Numbered from the stretch's first letter, positions 1 to 8,738 are shown. The stretch is DNA of 64,000 nucleotides from Candidatus Devosia phytovorans (GCA_029202405.1 CP119312.1:749001-813000), one strand, 5' to 3'. Program-made: numbers and translations. Notes: generated from the letters alone by a model not told the origin.

Positions 1-448
1 TGACGCGCGGCAGGCTGTTGATGATCGGATTATACGGCAGGACATCGCAGCCCAGATAGCCGCAGATGAAGCGGCAGGTGCAGGCGCCCGAGCCGTCGTT
101 GACAACGTAGGGAAGCTGCCGGTCGACCGGTTGGCGATAGACCGCCAGGTCGGGGCGCGCATGCATGCCCGGCGATGAACTCAGGGAATGAGCGTCATCC
201 ATGGGGAAGGCGACAATGTCGCCGGCCTCAAGACGGATCGGCTCGGCCGGCGCATCCGCCAGCTGGGCCCAGCACGAGCCTTCGATGAGCGTGTGGAAGA
301 AGAAGACATATTGAGAGCCGGGCATGACGGCCGCCGCGACAGCGGAGGTCCTGGGCGCCTCGGCGACCCATGGTTCACGGAAACTGGTGTCGAAGAATAC
401 CGCGCCGGTCAGTCGCACCGCGGCGAGTACATCGGAGAGAACATCCAT
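1..448 (-). CDS. AraC-family regulator, N-terminal cupin part (cut by window edge)
   Basis: An open frame runs on the minus strand from the ATG at 448 to the window edge without a stop, giving about 149 residues. It starts MDVLSDVLAAVRLTGAVFFD, the usual opening of the AraC-binding-like cupin domain (cupin_6) found at the N-terminus of many proteobacterial AraC-type activators. The motif LEAGDIVAFPMDDAH sits near residue 75, and a Cys-rich CTCRFICGYLGC follows near residue 130. The C-terminal HTH domain would lie outside the window. It is divergent from the FAD oxidase at 638 with about 190 bp between them, so it may control that gene. Family assignment rests on my own translation; the ligand is unknown. 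Confidence 0.75.
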   Translation of the reverse strand, partial: MDVLSDVLAAVRLTGAVFFDTSFREPWVAEAPRTSAVAAAVMPGSQYVFFFHTLIEGSCWAQLADAPAEPIRLEAGDIVAFPMDDAHSLSSSPGMHARPDLAVYRQPVDRQLPYVVNDGSGACTCRFICGYLGCDVLPYNPIINSLPRV

Positions 449-637
449 GGCCCCGGTCCCGCGTGAGAGATTGTACTTTCCAAGGGTTAGGCTACGCCCG
501 CATGGCTTGCGGGACAAGTCCAACGCCGGTGGCGTGACAGACGTTCGAGCAATGATACGGGACGATCAAGCATGTTCGCGGACAATAGCAAGGCCTAGCA
601 TCCGCTGCCGGAAACAACGCCGGTGGAGGAATGCGTC

Positions 638-2014
638 ATGAATACCGAAACAATCCATAGTTTTGCTGCTGGGCATCGCGGTGCAATACTCGATGGCAGC
701 CATCCCGACTATGAGGAAGCCCGCAAACTCTATAACGGCATGATCGACAAGCGGCCGTTGATGATAGCGCGGTGCGAAGATGCCGGGGACGTCATCGAGG
801 CGGTCAATTTCGGCCGGGAGAACAAGCTTTCCATCGCTGTCAGGGGCGGGGGGCACAATGGACCCGGTTTTGGCAGTGTCGACGATGGCCTGGTGATCGA
901 CTTGTCGATGATGCGGGGCGTGCGGGTCGATCCGGGTACAATGACGGTGCGCGTCGGGCCCGGATGCACGACCGGCGATGTCGACCACGCCACGCATGCC
1001 TTCGGTCAGGCGGTGCCATTCGGCATCATCTCGACCACGGGCGTCGCCGGACTGACGCTGAGCGGCGGGCATGGCTATCTGAGCCGGCAGTATGGACTGA
1101 CCATCGACAGCCTGATCGAGGCCGATGTGGTGCTGGCCGATGGAAGTTTCGTCACGGCGAACGAGACAAAGAACGCTGACCTGCTGTGGGCCCTGCGGGG
1201 TGGTGGCGGCAATTTTGGCGTGGTGACCAGCTTCCTGTTCCGCACGCATCCGGCCAAGCATGTGTTTGGCGGACCGATTGTCTTCGATCTGTCCGAAGCG
1301 GCGACCGTCATGCGCTGGTATCGGCAATTCCAGGCGACAGCGCCGCGGGACTTCTGCATCTGGCTGGGCCTGCAAACCGTGCCATCCGGAGAGCCCTTTG
1401 CCCAGCAGCATTGGGGCAAGCGGATGTGCATCCTGCTGATTGCCCATAATGGAGAAAATGCCAAGGCCGCGGTCGATGCGATCCGCCAGCAATTGCCGAC
1501 GCCTCTGTTCGACTGGGCCGGGCCAATGCCCTATCCGGCACTGCAGTCCATGTTCGACGCGCTCTATCCCAAGGGCCTGCAATGGTACTGGAAGGGAGAC
1601 TTCGTGAAGTCACTGCCCGACGCCGCTATTGAAGAACATATCCGGCAGGCGCGGGCTGCGCCGACCGATGAATGCCTGATGCATCTTTATCCGATCGACG
1701 GGGCCGTGCACGACAAGGGCGCGGAGGATACTGCCTGGAACTGCCGGGATGCCAACTGGTCGATGGTGATCGCGGCAATCGCCACTGACCCGGGCAAGGC
1801 AGGAGCGCTCAAGCAATGGGCCAGGGGATATTGGCAGGGTGTCCATCCCTTTGATCTGGATGGAGGCTATCTCAACTTCATGATGGACGACGAAGGAGAG
1901 GGACGGTTGCGCGCGTCCTATGGCGAGAATTACCCCAAGCTGGCGTCGCTGAAGGCCAAGTTCGACCCGAACAACCTGTTCCGCGTCAACCAGAACGTCG
2001 CGCCGTCGCACTAG
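638..2014 (+). CDS. FAD-binding oxidoreductase (berberine-bridge / PCMH type)
   Basis: A 458-residue flavin oxidoreductase. I chose the ATG at 638 because GGAGGA at 625-630 lies 7 nt upstream; an in-frame GTG at 623 would overlap that site. The N-terminal FAD_binding_4 domain contains RGGGHNGPGFGS (about residue 70), whose His is the usual 8-alpha-linked flavin attachment, and TLSGGHGYLSR near 145. The Cys used for a second flavin bond in berberine-bridge enzymes is absent (STTGVAG in its place), so attachment is probably single. The C-terminal BBE segment, KFDPNNLFRVNQN, is intact. The substrate is likely a sugar, alcohol or phenolic compound but cannot be read from sequence. It may be controlled by the divergent AraC-type gene. 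Confidence 0.88.
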   Translation: MNTETIHSFAAGHRGAILDGSHPDYEEARKLYNGMIDKRPLMIARCEDAGDVIEAVNFGRENKLSIAVRGGGHNGPGFGSVDDGLVIDLSMMRGVRVDPGTMTVRVGPGCTTGDVDHATHAFGQAVPFGIISTTGVAGLTLSGGHGYLSRQYGLTIDSLIEADVVLADGSFVTANETKNADLLWALRGGGGNFGVVTSFLFRTHPAKHVFGGPIVFDLSEAATVMRWYRQFQATAPRDFCIWLGLQTVPSGEPFAQQHWGKRMCILLIAHNGENAKAAVDAIRQQLPTPLFDWAGPMPYPALQSMFDALYPKGLQWYWKGDFVKSLPDAAIEEHIRQARAAPTDECLMHLYPIDGAVHDKGAEDTAWNCRDANWSMVIAAIATDPGKAGALKQWARGYWQGVHPFDLDGGYLNFMMDDEGEGRLRASYGENYPKLASLKAKFDPNNLFRVNQNVAPSH

Positions 2015-2029
2015 TCAGACCGGTGGGGA

Positions 2030-2051
2030 GGGGCACGACGCTGTCGTGCCC
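2030..2051. terminator. Hairpin between convergent genes
   Basis: GGGCACGAC and GTCGTGCCC form a 9-bp GC-rich stem with a very short loop between the stop codons of the FAD oxidase (+) and frcA (-). There is no clear T-tract on either strand, so terminator function is only probable. Confidence 0.4.
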
Positions 2052-2059
2052 CCATTGCA

Positions 2060-2836
2060 TCAGGCTGCCACGGCTGCTGTCGGGGCGGCCTTTGCGCCGG
2101 TCATGAAGGCCACGGCGTCGGACATCGTATAGTCCTTGGGGTCGATAACGCAGAGACGTTTGCCGAGGCGGTGGACGTGAATGCGGTCGGCGACTTCGAA
2201 GACATGCGGCATGTTGTGGCTGATCAGGACGATGGGTATCCCGCGGGCGCGAACGTCCTGGATGAGATCGAGGACGCGGCGGGATTCCTTGACGCCGAGG
2301 GCGGCGGTGGGTTCGTCGAGGATGATCACCTTCGAGCCAAAGGCGGCGGCGCGGGCCACGGCGACGCCCTGGCGCTGGCCGCCGGAGAGGGTTTCGACGG
2401 TCTGGTTGATGTTCTGGATGGTCATCAGGCCCAGGTCGGTGAGCTTCTCTCTCGCGATGCGTTCCATGGCGTGGCGGTCGAGCTGGCGGAAGACCTGGCC
2501 CATGATGCCGGGTTTGCGGAGTTCGCGACCCATGAACATGTTGTCGGCAATCGAGAGGGCCGGGGACATGGCAAGGGTCTGGTAGACGGTTTCGACGCCG
2601 GCGTTGCGGGCGGCGATCGGGGAGGCGAACTGCACCGGTTGGCCATCGAGGAAGATATCGCCGGCATCGGGCTTGAGGGCGCCGGATAGGGCCTTGATCA
2701 GCGAGGACTTGCCGGCGCCATTGTCACCGATGACGGCGAGAATTTCGCCTGGCATGAGATCGAAGTCGCAATTGTCGAGCGCGGTGACGCGGCCGTAGCG
2801 TTTCGAAAGATTGCGGGCTTTGAGAACGGGTTCCAT
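2060..2836 (-). CDS. frcA: Sugar ABC transporter ATP-binding protein, FrcA-like
   Basis: A 258-residue ATPase that powers the sugar importer with frcC and frcB. It has Walker A GDNGAGKSS (about residue 40), signature LSGGQRQGV (about 142), Walker B VIILDEPTAAL and H-loop ISHN. It is a single-domain ATPase, unlike the two-domain RbsA/XylG type; that form is characteristic of the rhizobial fructose transporter FrcA. The start at 2836 overlaps the stop of frcC as TGATG, with GAAAGG upstream, so it is translationally coupled. The longer frame reaching 2914 lies inside frcC and is rejected. The fructose/mannose/ribose range is known for Sinorhizobium FrcBCA; the substrate here is inferred. Confidence 0.88.
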   Translation of the reverse strand: MEPVLKARNLSKRYGRVTALDNCDFDLMPGEILAVIGDNGAGKSSLIKALSGALKPDAGDIFLDGQPVQFASPIAARNAGVETVYQTLAMSPALSIADNMFMGRELRKPGIMGQVFRQLDRHAMERIAREKLTDLGLMTIQNINQTVETLSGGQRQGVAVARAAAFGSKVIILDEPTAALGVKESRRVLDLIQDVRARGIPIVLISHNMPHVFEVADRIHVHRLGKRLCVIDPKDYTMSDAVAFMTGAKAAPTAAVAA

Positions 2837-3903
2837 CAGACAGACACCTTTCGGATCCACTGGTCGACAGCGACGGCGGCAATGATCAGCGCGCCGATGA
2901 GAAGATAGGTCCATTGCGCATCGGCGCCGAGCAGGCGCAGGCCGAGTGAGAAGACGCCAACGATGAGCGCACCGAACAACATGCCCAGGATGGAGCCGCG
3001 GCCGCCAAAGAGCGAGATGCCGCCGATCACCACAGCGGTGATGGATTCGATATTGGCGGACTGGCCGGAGGTGGGCGAGACCGAGCCGATGCGGCCGATG
3101 AGGACCCAGCCGGCGAAGGCGCAGATGAGGCCCGAGAGCGCATAGACGGAGATCAGAATGCGGCGGGTATCGACGCCGGAGAGTTTCGCGGCTTCCGGAT
3201 CATCGCCCACGGCATAAACATGGCGGCCCCAGGCGGTGTGGCGCAGCACATAGGCAAGGAAGACCACGAGGAGGATGAAAAAGATCACGCCATAGGTGAA
3301 GACTGCGCCGGCGATGCTGAAGGACTGGCCGAAGAATTGCAGCAGCGGCGCGTTGGTCTCGATTTCCTGGGCGCGGATGGTTTCGTTGCCGGAATAGAGG
3401 AAGTTGGAGGCCAGCGCGATCTGCCAGATGCCGAGGGTGACGATGAAGGGCGGCAGCTTGATACGGGCGATGAGCCAGCCGTTGACGAAGCCGATCAGCG
3501 TGCCGGCGATGAGGCCGAAGCCGATGGCGACGGCGGGGGGCATGCCGTAGCGGAAGGTGAACTGACCCATGATGACCGAACTCAGCACCATGATGGCGCC
3601 GACCGAGAGATCAATGCCGGCGGTGAGGATGACGAGCGATTGCGCCGCGCCGACAATGCCGACGATGGCAACCTGCTGCAGGATCAGGGTGAGGGCGAAG
3701 GAGGAGAAGAATTTGGTGCCGAGCAGGGCGCCAAAGACCAGGATCGACACGAGCAGGACGATGAGCGGCACCAGCGCCGGATTGCTGTGCAGCGCATGTT
3801 GCAGACGCGATATCAGGGTCACCTGATGCTCGAAGCTGGCGACGCTTTCGCGCTCGGGCACGCTGGCCGGGTCGATGGTGCCGGTCTCGGTGTGGTTGGA
3901 CAT
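2836..3903 (-). CDS. frcC: Sugar ABC transporter permease, FrcC-like
   Basis: A 355-residue inner-membrane permease of the ribose/fructose class (BPD_transp_2). It has a cytoplasmic N-terminal tail of about 45 residues, then many hydrophobic segments (ALVPLIVLLVSILVFGALLG onwards). The conserved cytoplasmic loop GRHVYAVGDDPEAAKLSGVD near residue 225 is the ATPase contact of this family. Its Shine-Dalgarno is exceptionally long (GATGAGGAGGAGGAAA, ending about 5 nt before the ATG). It is separated from frcB by about 130 bp containing a strong palindrome, and it overlaps frcA. It is the transmembrane channel of the frcBCA importer. Confidence 0.88.
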   Translation of the reverse strand: MSNHTETGTIDPASVPERESVASFEHQVTLISRLQHALHSNPALVPLIVLLVSILVFGALLGTKFFSSFALTLILQQVAIVGIVGAAQSLVILTAGIDLSVGAIMVLSSVIMGQFTFRYGMPPAVAIGFGLIAGTLIGFVNGWLIARIKLPPFIVTLGIWQIALASNFLYSGNETIRAQEIETNAPLLQFFGQSFSIAGAVFTYGVIFFILLVVFLAYVLRHTAWGRHVYAVGDDPEAAKLSGVDTRRILISVYALSGLICAFAGWVLIGRIGSVSPTSGQSANIESITAVVIGGISLFGGRGSILGMLFGALIVGVFSLGLRLLGADAQWTYLLIGALIIAAVAVDQWIRKVSV

Positions 3904-3923
3904 GGGGTTTCCTCCTCCTCATC
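3904..3923 (-). promoter_or_regulatory. Extended Shine-Dalgarno of frcC
   Basis: On the minus strand the sequence GGATGAGGAGGAGGAAACCCC directly precedes the ATG at 3903. The triple GAGGAGGAGG is far longer than the other ribosome sites in the window. It is complementary to the CCTCCTCC loops of the small RNAs at 28.3-28.9 kb, so it is a candidate target (inference). Confidence 0.6.
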
Positions 3924-3931
3924 CGCATACT

Positions 3932-3968
3932 CGGTGTCATCCCGGCTCAAGGCCGGGGTGACATCGAG
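3932..3968. repeat. REP-like palindrome, copy 1 (between frcB and frcC)
   Basis: An inverted repeat of the form TGTCATCCCGGC-TCAAG-GCCGGGGTGACA with flanks CGG and TCGAG. A near-identical element, in the opposite orientation, lies at 19936-19972. Its position between a binding-protein gene and its permease gene resembles the REP elements of the malE-malF type, which stabilise the upstream message. Confidence 0.8.
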
Positions 3969-4032
3969 TTTTAGGTAACGGCAGTGCGAAATGGGGGCGC
4001 CGATGGTCCCCATCTCTGCTCGTGGAATGCAC

Positions 4033-5049
4033 TCAGCCCCAGCAGAGGCTTTCGCCTTCGGTGCTGTCGATGGAGTCGACGCCGTCGACGGGTTCGTCGG
4101 TGACGAGGGCTACGCCGGTGTCAAAGAAGTCCTTGCCTTCGGTGGGGGCGGGCTTTTCGCCGGTATCGGCCCAGGCCTTGATGGCCTCGACGCCAAGGGC
4201 CGCCATCTGCAGCGGATATTGCTGGGAGGTGGCGCCGATGACGCCATCCTTGACGTTGGCGACGCCGGGGCAGCCGCCGTCGACGGAGACGATCAGCACG
4301 TCATTCTCGCGGCCGAAGGATTTCAGCGCTTCATAGGCGCCGGCGGCGGCCGGCTCGTTGATGGTATGGACGACGTTGATGGACGGGTCCTTGGTCAGAA
4401 GGTTTTCCATGGCCTTGCGGCCGCCTTCCTCATTGCCGGCCGTGACGTCCTGGCCGACGATGCGCGGATCGCTTTCATCGCCCCATTTGGCCGGGTCGCC
4501 CAGGTCGATGCCAAAGCCCTGCAGGAAGCCCTGGTTGCGCAGCACGTCGACGGTGGGCTGGCTGACCGCGAGGTTGAGCATGGCGATCTTGGCATTGGCC
4601 GCCTCGGCGCCCAGCTTGCCGGCGGCCCATTTGCCGATCAGTTCGCCAGCGAGGAAGTTGTCGGTGGCAAAGGTCGCGTCGGCTGCGTCGGTCGGGGTGA
4701 GGGGGGTGTCCAGCGCGATGACCAGCAGGCCGGCATCGCGCGCCTTCTGCACGGACTGGACGATGGCCGAGGTGTCCGACGCGGTGAGCAGGATGCCCTT
4801 GGCGCCATCGGCAATGCAGGTCTCGATGGCGGCAACCTGGGTTTCATGGTCGCCGTCGACCTTGCCGGCATAGGACTTGAGCGTCACGCCCAGTTCCTTG
4901 GCCTTGGCCTCGGCGCCTTCGCGCATCTTGACGAAGAAGGGGTTGGTATCGGTCTTGGTGATGAGGCAGGCGGACACGGAATCCTGCGCGAAAGCCGGAG
5001 TCGACAGGACGGCAAGGCACAGCGCCGTGCCCATGAGCAGCTTGTTCAT
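4033..5049 (-). CDS. frcB: Sugar ABC transporter periplasmic substrate-binding protein, FrcB-like
   Basis: A 338-residue periplasmic sugar-binding protein (Peripla_BP_4). It starts at 5049 after GGGAGAGAGAA; a longer frame to 5154 has no ribosome site. The signal peptide is MNKLLMGTALCLAVLSTPAFA, cut before QDSVS. The mature N-terminus, ITKTDTNPFFVKMREGAEAK, is typical of ribose/fructose binders, as are ADGAKGILLTASDTSAIV near residue 85 and VSVDGGCPG near 265. It is the first gene of frcBCA and captures the sugar for FrcC. Divergent from the ROK regulator at 5231. Confidence 0.88.
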   Translation of the reverse strand: MNKLLMGTALCLAVLSTPAFAQDSVSACLITKTDTNPFFVKMREGAEAKAKELGVTLKSYAGKVDGDHETQVAAIETCIADGAKGILLTASDTSAIVQSVQKARDAGLLVIALDTPLTPTDAADATFATDNFLAGELIGKWAAGKLGAEAANAKIAMLNLAVSQPTVDVLRNQGFLQGFGIDLGDPAKWGDESDPRIVGQDVTAGNEEGGRKAMENLLTKDPSINVVHTINEPAAAGAYEALKSFGRENDVLIVSVDGGCPGVANVKDGVIGATSQQYPLQMAALGVEAIKAWADTGEKPAPTEGKDFFDTGVALVTDEPVDGVDSIDSTEGESLCWG

Positions 5050-5150
5050 TTCTCTCTCCCTTGGCCGGCGTCGGATCGGGCTCCTCCCTGATCCACGCCG
5101 TTGGTCCCTTGATCGGACGATGCCATGTTGCGCCAGTTCAAAAGCGCACG

Positions 5151-5182
5151 TCAATATATAAATCTCATTTATTTATTTATTC
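5151..5182. promoter_or_regulatory. AT-rich divergent promoter/operator between frcB and the ROK regulator
   Basis: The only strongly AT-rich stretch nearby: TCAATATATAAATC followed by CATTTATTTATTTATT. TTTA/TAAA steps repeat every four bases. It lies between divergent frcB and the ROK regulator and includes TATATT on the minus strand as a possible -10. ROK repressors commonly bind AT-rich inverted sites in such spacers; binding here is inferred. Confidence 0.5.
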
Positions 5183-5230
5183 GGGATGCGCTATCTTCCG
5201 TCTCACACGGGCTGCTCCTATGGTGCGCGC

Positions 5231-6427
5231 ATGACTACGGCAATCATCCGAAAAATCAGCGCTGGCGTTAACCAGAGCGGCGTGCGCGACCACAACGAGC
5301 GATTGCTGTTGACCCTGTTGCAGCGCAATGGGCCGACCGCCGGAAGCGATCTCGCGCGGATGGCGAACCTGTCGCCGCAGACGGTGTCGATCATCCTGCG
5401 CGAGATGGAGGCCGAGGGCCTGTTGGCGCGGGGCACGCCGATCAAGGGCAAGGTGGGCAAGCCATCGGTGCCGATGGCGCTGGCCGAGGGCGGGGTGCTG
5501 AGCTTTGGCTGCAAGGTGGGGCGGCGCAGTGCGGTGCTGCTGCTGGCCGATTTCCGGGGCACGGTGCTGCACCAGATGCAGCTCAACTATACCTATCCAC
5601 TGCCGGGGCCGCTGCTGGATTTCGTCACTCGGGGGGTGCGGGAAATCCTGGGGCTGTGCAGCGCGGCGGAGCGCAAGCGGATCTGCGGCATCGGCGTCGC
5701 CATGCCGTTCGAATTGTGGAAATGGACGGAAATGGTCGGGGCGCCGGCCGAGGAGTTTGTCCAGTGGAAGGACGTCGATCTGGCGGCGGAGCTGGCGGCG
5801 GTGACCGACCTGCCGGTGAGCACGGTCAATGATGCAACGGCTGGGTGCCAGGCGGAGCATATTTTCGGGCGCGGCAAGGAGTTCCGCGACTATGCCTATT
5901 TCTTCATTGGCGCCTTTATCGGCGGCGGGGTGGTGCTGAACCATTCGGTCTATCCGGGGCACCAGGGCAATGCGGGGGCGCTGGGCTCGCTGCGCAGCGT
6001 GGGGCCCCAGGGGGAAAGCCGGCAATTGCTCGATACGGCGTCGATCTATCTGCTCGAGGCGCGGCTAGCCGAATTCGGGCTCGATCCGAAACAGCTCTGG
6101 GTGCAGCCGCAGGACTGGAGCGCGCTGGCGCGGTTCGTCGATCCCTGGCTGGGGCAGACGGCGCAGGAGCTGGCCAAGGCGAGCCTGTCGGTCTGTGCGG
6201 TGATTGACTTCGAGGCGATCGTCATCGATGGGGCGTTTCCCGATGCGATCAAGCAGGCGCTGGTGGAGCGGACGCGGCGGTATCTGGCCAACCAGGACAT
6301 GCGCGGGCTGATTTCGCCGCGCATCGAGGCCGGCGTGGTGGGCGGCAATGCGAGGGCGATCGGGGCGGCGGCGAGCCCGCTGTTTGACCGCTATTTCATG
6401 AATGGGAACCTGCGGCTGCAGGGCTAG
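5231..6427 (+). CDS. ROK-family transcriptional regulator
   Basis: About 398 residues. An N-terminal winged helix (RDHNERLLLTLLQRNGPT, then LARMANLSPQTVSIILREME, about residues 18-62) is followed by a ROK sugar-kinase-like domain. GAFIGGGVVLN (about 225) and GNAGALGSL (about 248) match the ROK signature. The zinc CXCXXXXC motif is not evident, as in several repressor-only members. I chose the ATG at 5231 (MTTAIIRK); an in-frame ATG at 5186 is possible, and neither has a strong ribosome site. It is divergent from frcBCA and is therefore the likely sugar-responsive repressor of it. Its stop shares the CTAG of the convergent LysR stop. Confidence 0.85.
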   Translation: MTTAIIRKISAGVNQSGVRDHNERLLLTLLQRNGPTAGSDLARMANLSPQTVSIILREMEAEGLLARGTPIKGKVGKPSVPMALAEGGVLSFGCKVGRRSAVLLLADFRGTVLHQMQLNYTYPLPGPLLDFVTRGVREILGLCSAAERKRICGIGVAMPFELWKWTEMVGAPAEEFVQWKDVDLAAELAAVTDLPVSTVNDATAGCQAEHIFGRGKEFRDYAYFFIGAFIGGGVVLNHSVYPGHQGNAGALGSLRSVGPQGESRQLLDTASIYLLEARLAEFGLDPKQLWVQPQDWSALARFVDPWLGQTAQELAKASLSVCAVIDFEAIVIDGAFPDAIKQALVERTRRYLANQDMRGLISPRIEAGVVGGNARAIGAAASPLFDRYFMNGNLRLQG

Positions 6428-7317
6428 GGCCGGTAGCGGATGCCTTCGACGAAGAGGCGGAAGGCGGCGGAGTGCTGGCGGCTGGGGTAATAGAGGTGGT
6501 AGCCGGCGAAGGTGGGCATCCAGTCGGCGAGGACCTGGATCAAGCTGCCAGCGGCGATGTGGGCCTCGGCGGCTTCCTCGGGGACGCAGGCGAGGCCGAG
6601 GCCTGCCACGGCGGCTTCGAGGCCGAGCAGGCTCGAGTTGAAGGCGAGCTGGCCTTCGACGCGGACGTTGAGGCGACGGCCGGATTTTTCGAATTCCCAT
6701 GGATAGAAGCCGCCCGAGGTAATGAGGCGCAGATTGATGCAATTGTGGGCGGTGAGGTCGTCGGGGGTGGCGGGCGCGGGATTGGCTGCGAGATAGGCGG
6801 GGGCGGCGACGACGGCCATGCGCCAGTCGGGGGCGATGCGGGTGGCGATCATATCGCGGGCGACCTGTTCGCCGAGGCGCACGCCGGCGTCATAGCCGCG
6901 CTCGACGATGTCGATCAGGCCATTGTCGGCGTCGAGCTCGATGCGGATGTCGGGATATTGGCGGGCGAAGCGCGCGACGAAGGGCCAGATGACCGTGCGC
7001 AGGGCGTGTTCGCTGGAATTGATGCGAATGGCGCCGGCCGGGCGCGTGCGGAAGGCATTGAGCTCCTGCAAAGCATGCTCGATTTCGCGCAGGTGCGGAC
7101 CGGCCATGTCGAGCAGGCGCTTTCCGGCTTCGGTCAAGGCGACGCTGCGCGTGGTGCGATCGAGCAGGCGAAGGCCGAGGCGCTGCTCCATGGCTTTCAT
7201 GCGATGGCTGAGGGCGGACTGTGAGATTCCCATGGCCGCCGCAGCGCGGGTGAAACTGCGTTCACGGGCGACGGTGAGGAAGGCGGGAAGGTCGGCGACG
7301 ATGGGCTCGATATTCAT
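6424..7317 (-). CDS. LysR-family transcriptional regulator
   Basis: 297 residues with an N-terminal LysR HTH (FLTVARERSFTRAAAAMGIS, about 13-32, then QSALSHRMKAMEQRLGLRLL) and a periplasmic-binding-like effector domain. WEFEKSGRR and the VAGLGLACVPE segment near 230 place it with the large AaeR/CrgA-like group that often regulates neighbouring oxidoreductases. It is divergent from the aldo/keto reductase at 7410 with a 92-bp shared spacer, the classic LysR-target arrangement. Effector unknown. Confidence 0.88.
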   Translation of the reverse strand: MNIEPIVADLPAFLTVARERSFTRAAAAMGISQSALSHRMKAMEQRLGLRLLDRTTRSVALTEAGKRLLDMAGPHLREIEHALQELNAFRTRPAGAIRINSSEHALRTVIWPFVARFARQYPDIRIELDADNGLIDIVERGYDAGVRLGEQVARDMIATRIAPDWRMAVVAAPAYLAANPAPATPDDLTAHNCINLRLITSGGFYPWEFEKSGRRLNVRVEGQLAFNSSLLGLEAAVAGLGLACVPEEAAEAHIAAGSLIQVLADWMPTFAGYHLYYPSRQHSAAFRLFVEGIRYRP

Positions 7318-7409
7318 GAGAGATATTCGTAGGCGTTAGAGTAATTTCGTGTCTAGTCGATTAATCGACCTGTCCGCTAAGCTGGCTGCAACAACGGATG
7401 AGGACAGCG

Positions 7410-8396
7410 ATGAAGACGCGTGTATTGGGCCGGAATGGCCTCGAGGTTTCGGCCATCGGACTGGGCTGCATGGGGATCAACTATCATCGCGGCACCGACA
7501 TGGCGCTGAGCGAGGCGGTGGGCTTCCTGCGGCAGGCGCATGAGAAGGGCATAACCTTCTTTGACAGCGCAGAGGCCTATGGGCCGTTCGGCAATGAGGA
7601 AATCCTGGGCGAGGCGCTGGCGCCGATCCGCGACGAGGTGGTGATCGCCACCAAGTTCGGGTTCAAGGACGGCGTGCCGGCCAATGGGTTGGATAGCCGA
7701 CCCGAGCGCATCCGGCAGGTGGCGGAGGCATCGCTGAGGCGGTTGCGGACAGACCATATCGACCTGTTCTACCAGCACCGGGTGGACCCCAATGTGCCGA
7801 TGGAAGACGTTGCCGGGACGGTCAAGGAGCTGATCGCCGAGGGCAAGGTGCGCCATTTCGGCGTCTCGGAAGCCAGCGCCGCCTCGATCCGGCAGGCGCA
7901 TGCGGTGCAACCCGTCACGGCGCTGCAGAGCGAATATTCGCTGTTCTGGCGGTCGGCCGAGGGTGACGTGCTGCCGGTGCTGGAAGAGCTGGGTATCGGT
8001 TTTGTGCCGTTCAGCCCGCTGGGGCGCGGGTTTCTTACGGGGACGATTTCGGAGAGCACGCGCTTTGCCGACAGCGATCACCGCAACAGCAATCCCTATC
8101 TGAGTGGCGATAATCGTCGGGCCAACATGCCGGTGGTGGATGCGGTGCGCAAGATTGCGGCAGAGAAGCAGGCCACGCCGGCGCAGGTGGCCCTGGCGTG
8201 GCTTCTGAACCGCAAGCCATGGATCGTGCCGATTCCGGGAACGACCAAGCTGGACCGCGTCGTCGAAAATATCGGCGCCGCAGCGCTGGACTTCTCGGAC
8301 GATGACATGGCGACGGTGGATGCGGTGTTTGCTGAAATCACCGTGCATGGTGACCGCTATTCGGCGGCGACACAGGCACAGGTGGACCGAAAATAG
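7410..8396 (+). CDS. Aldo/keto reductase
   Basis: 328 residues, an NADPH-dependent (beta/alpha)8 reductase. The catalytic tetrad is visible: Asp in FFDSAEAYG (about 51), Tyr in the same motif (about 56), Lys in IATKFGF (about 86) and His in FYQHRVD (about 127). The C-terminal cofactor segment is IPGTTKLDRVVENI. GAGGACAGCG before the ATG at 7410 makes that start better than the in-frame ATG at 7398. Closest in style to the YakC/AKR13 group that reduces aldehydes. Likely controlled by the divergent LysR gene. Confidence 0.9.
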   Translation: MKTRVLGRNGLEVSAIGLGCMGINYHRGTDMALSEAVGFLRQAHEKGITFFDSAEAYGPFGNEEILGEALAPIRDEVVIATKFGFKDGVPANGLDSRPERIRQVAEASLRRLRTDHIDLFYQHRVDPNVPMEDVAGTVKELIAEGKVRHFGVSEASAASIRQAHAVQPVTALQSEYSLFWRSAEGDVLPVLEELGIGFVPFSPLGRGFLTGTISESTRFADSDHRNSNPYLSGDNRRANMPVVDAVRKIAAEKQATPAQVALAWLLNRKPWIVPIPGTTKLDRVVENIGAAALDFSDDDMATVDAVFAEITVHGDRYSAATQAQVDRK

Positions 8397-8397
8397 C

Positions 8398-8670
8398 CTA
8401 ATACCGGCGGCGCAGGATGAGGTCGAGCAGGGCTTCGGTTTCGGCCATGTTCCTGAGCGGAGAAGCCGGGCTGGCGCGCCGCCGCAGCTCGGTCAGGTCC
8501 ACGAAATCGAGCCCGAGGTCGTAGCGCAATTTCTCGTCAAGCCGGGAAAGTTCGACCCAGGCCCGGGCTGTCTGGCGATGCCGGCGCCAGCGGACAATGA
8601 ATCTGAACAGACGGCGCCGCAGGCGGGTCGTGAAGGGGTCGTGTAACAACAGGATATCGGTGGCAGTCAT
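8398..8670 (-). CDS. DUF1127-family small protein
   Basis: 90 residues, basic and Arg-rich. The core is RAWVELSRLDEKLRYDLGLDFVDL (about 35-58), the DUF1127 (YjiS-like) signature. AAGGAGAT precedes the ATG at 8670. Small DUF1127 proteins in alphaproteobacteria bind RNA or affect RNA turnover and stress response (for example CcaF1 in Rhodobacter, encoded with anti-SD small RNAs); that role is not shown for this one. It converges on the aldo/keto reductase with a single base between stops. Confidence 0.8.
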   Translation of the reverse strand: MTATDILLLHDPFTTRLRRRLFRFIVRWRRHRQTARAWVELSRLDEKLRYDLGLDFVDLTELRRRASPASPLRNMAETEALLDLILRRRY

Positions 8671-8738
8671 GATGATCTCCTTGAGATGACCGGAGCGGGT
8701 GCGCCGCCCCGGTCTGCATGGGATTGGACTGTGGATGG

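Noticed and set aside
566..1582. Long minus-strand ORF opposite the FAD oxidase
   Set aside because: Its translation is Arg/His/Gln-rich without domain signals. It is a shadow of the clearly conserved plus-strand gene in high-GC DNA.
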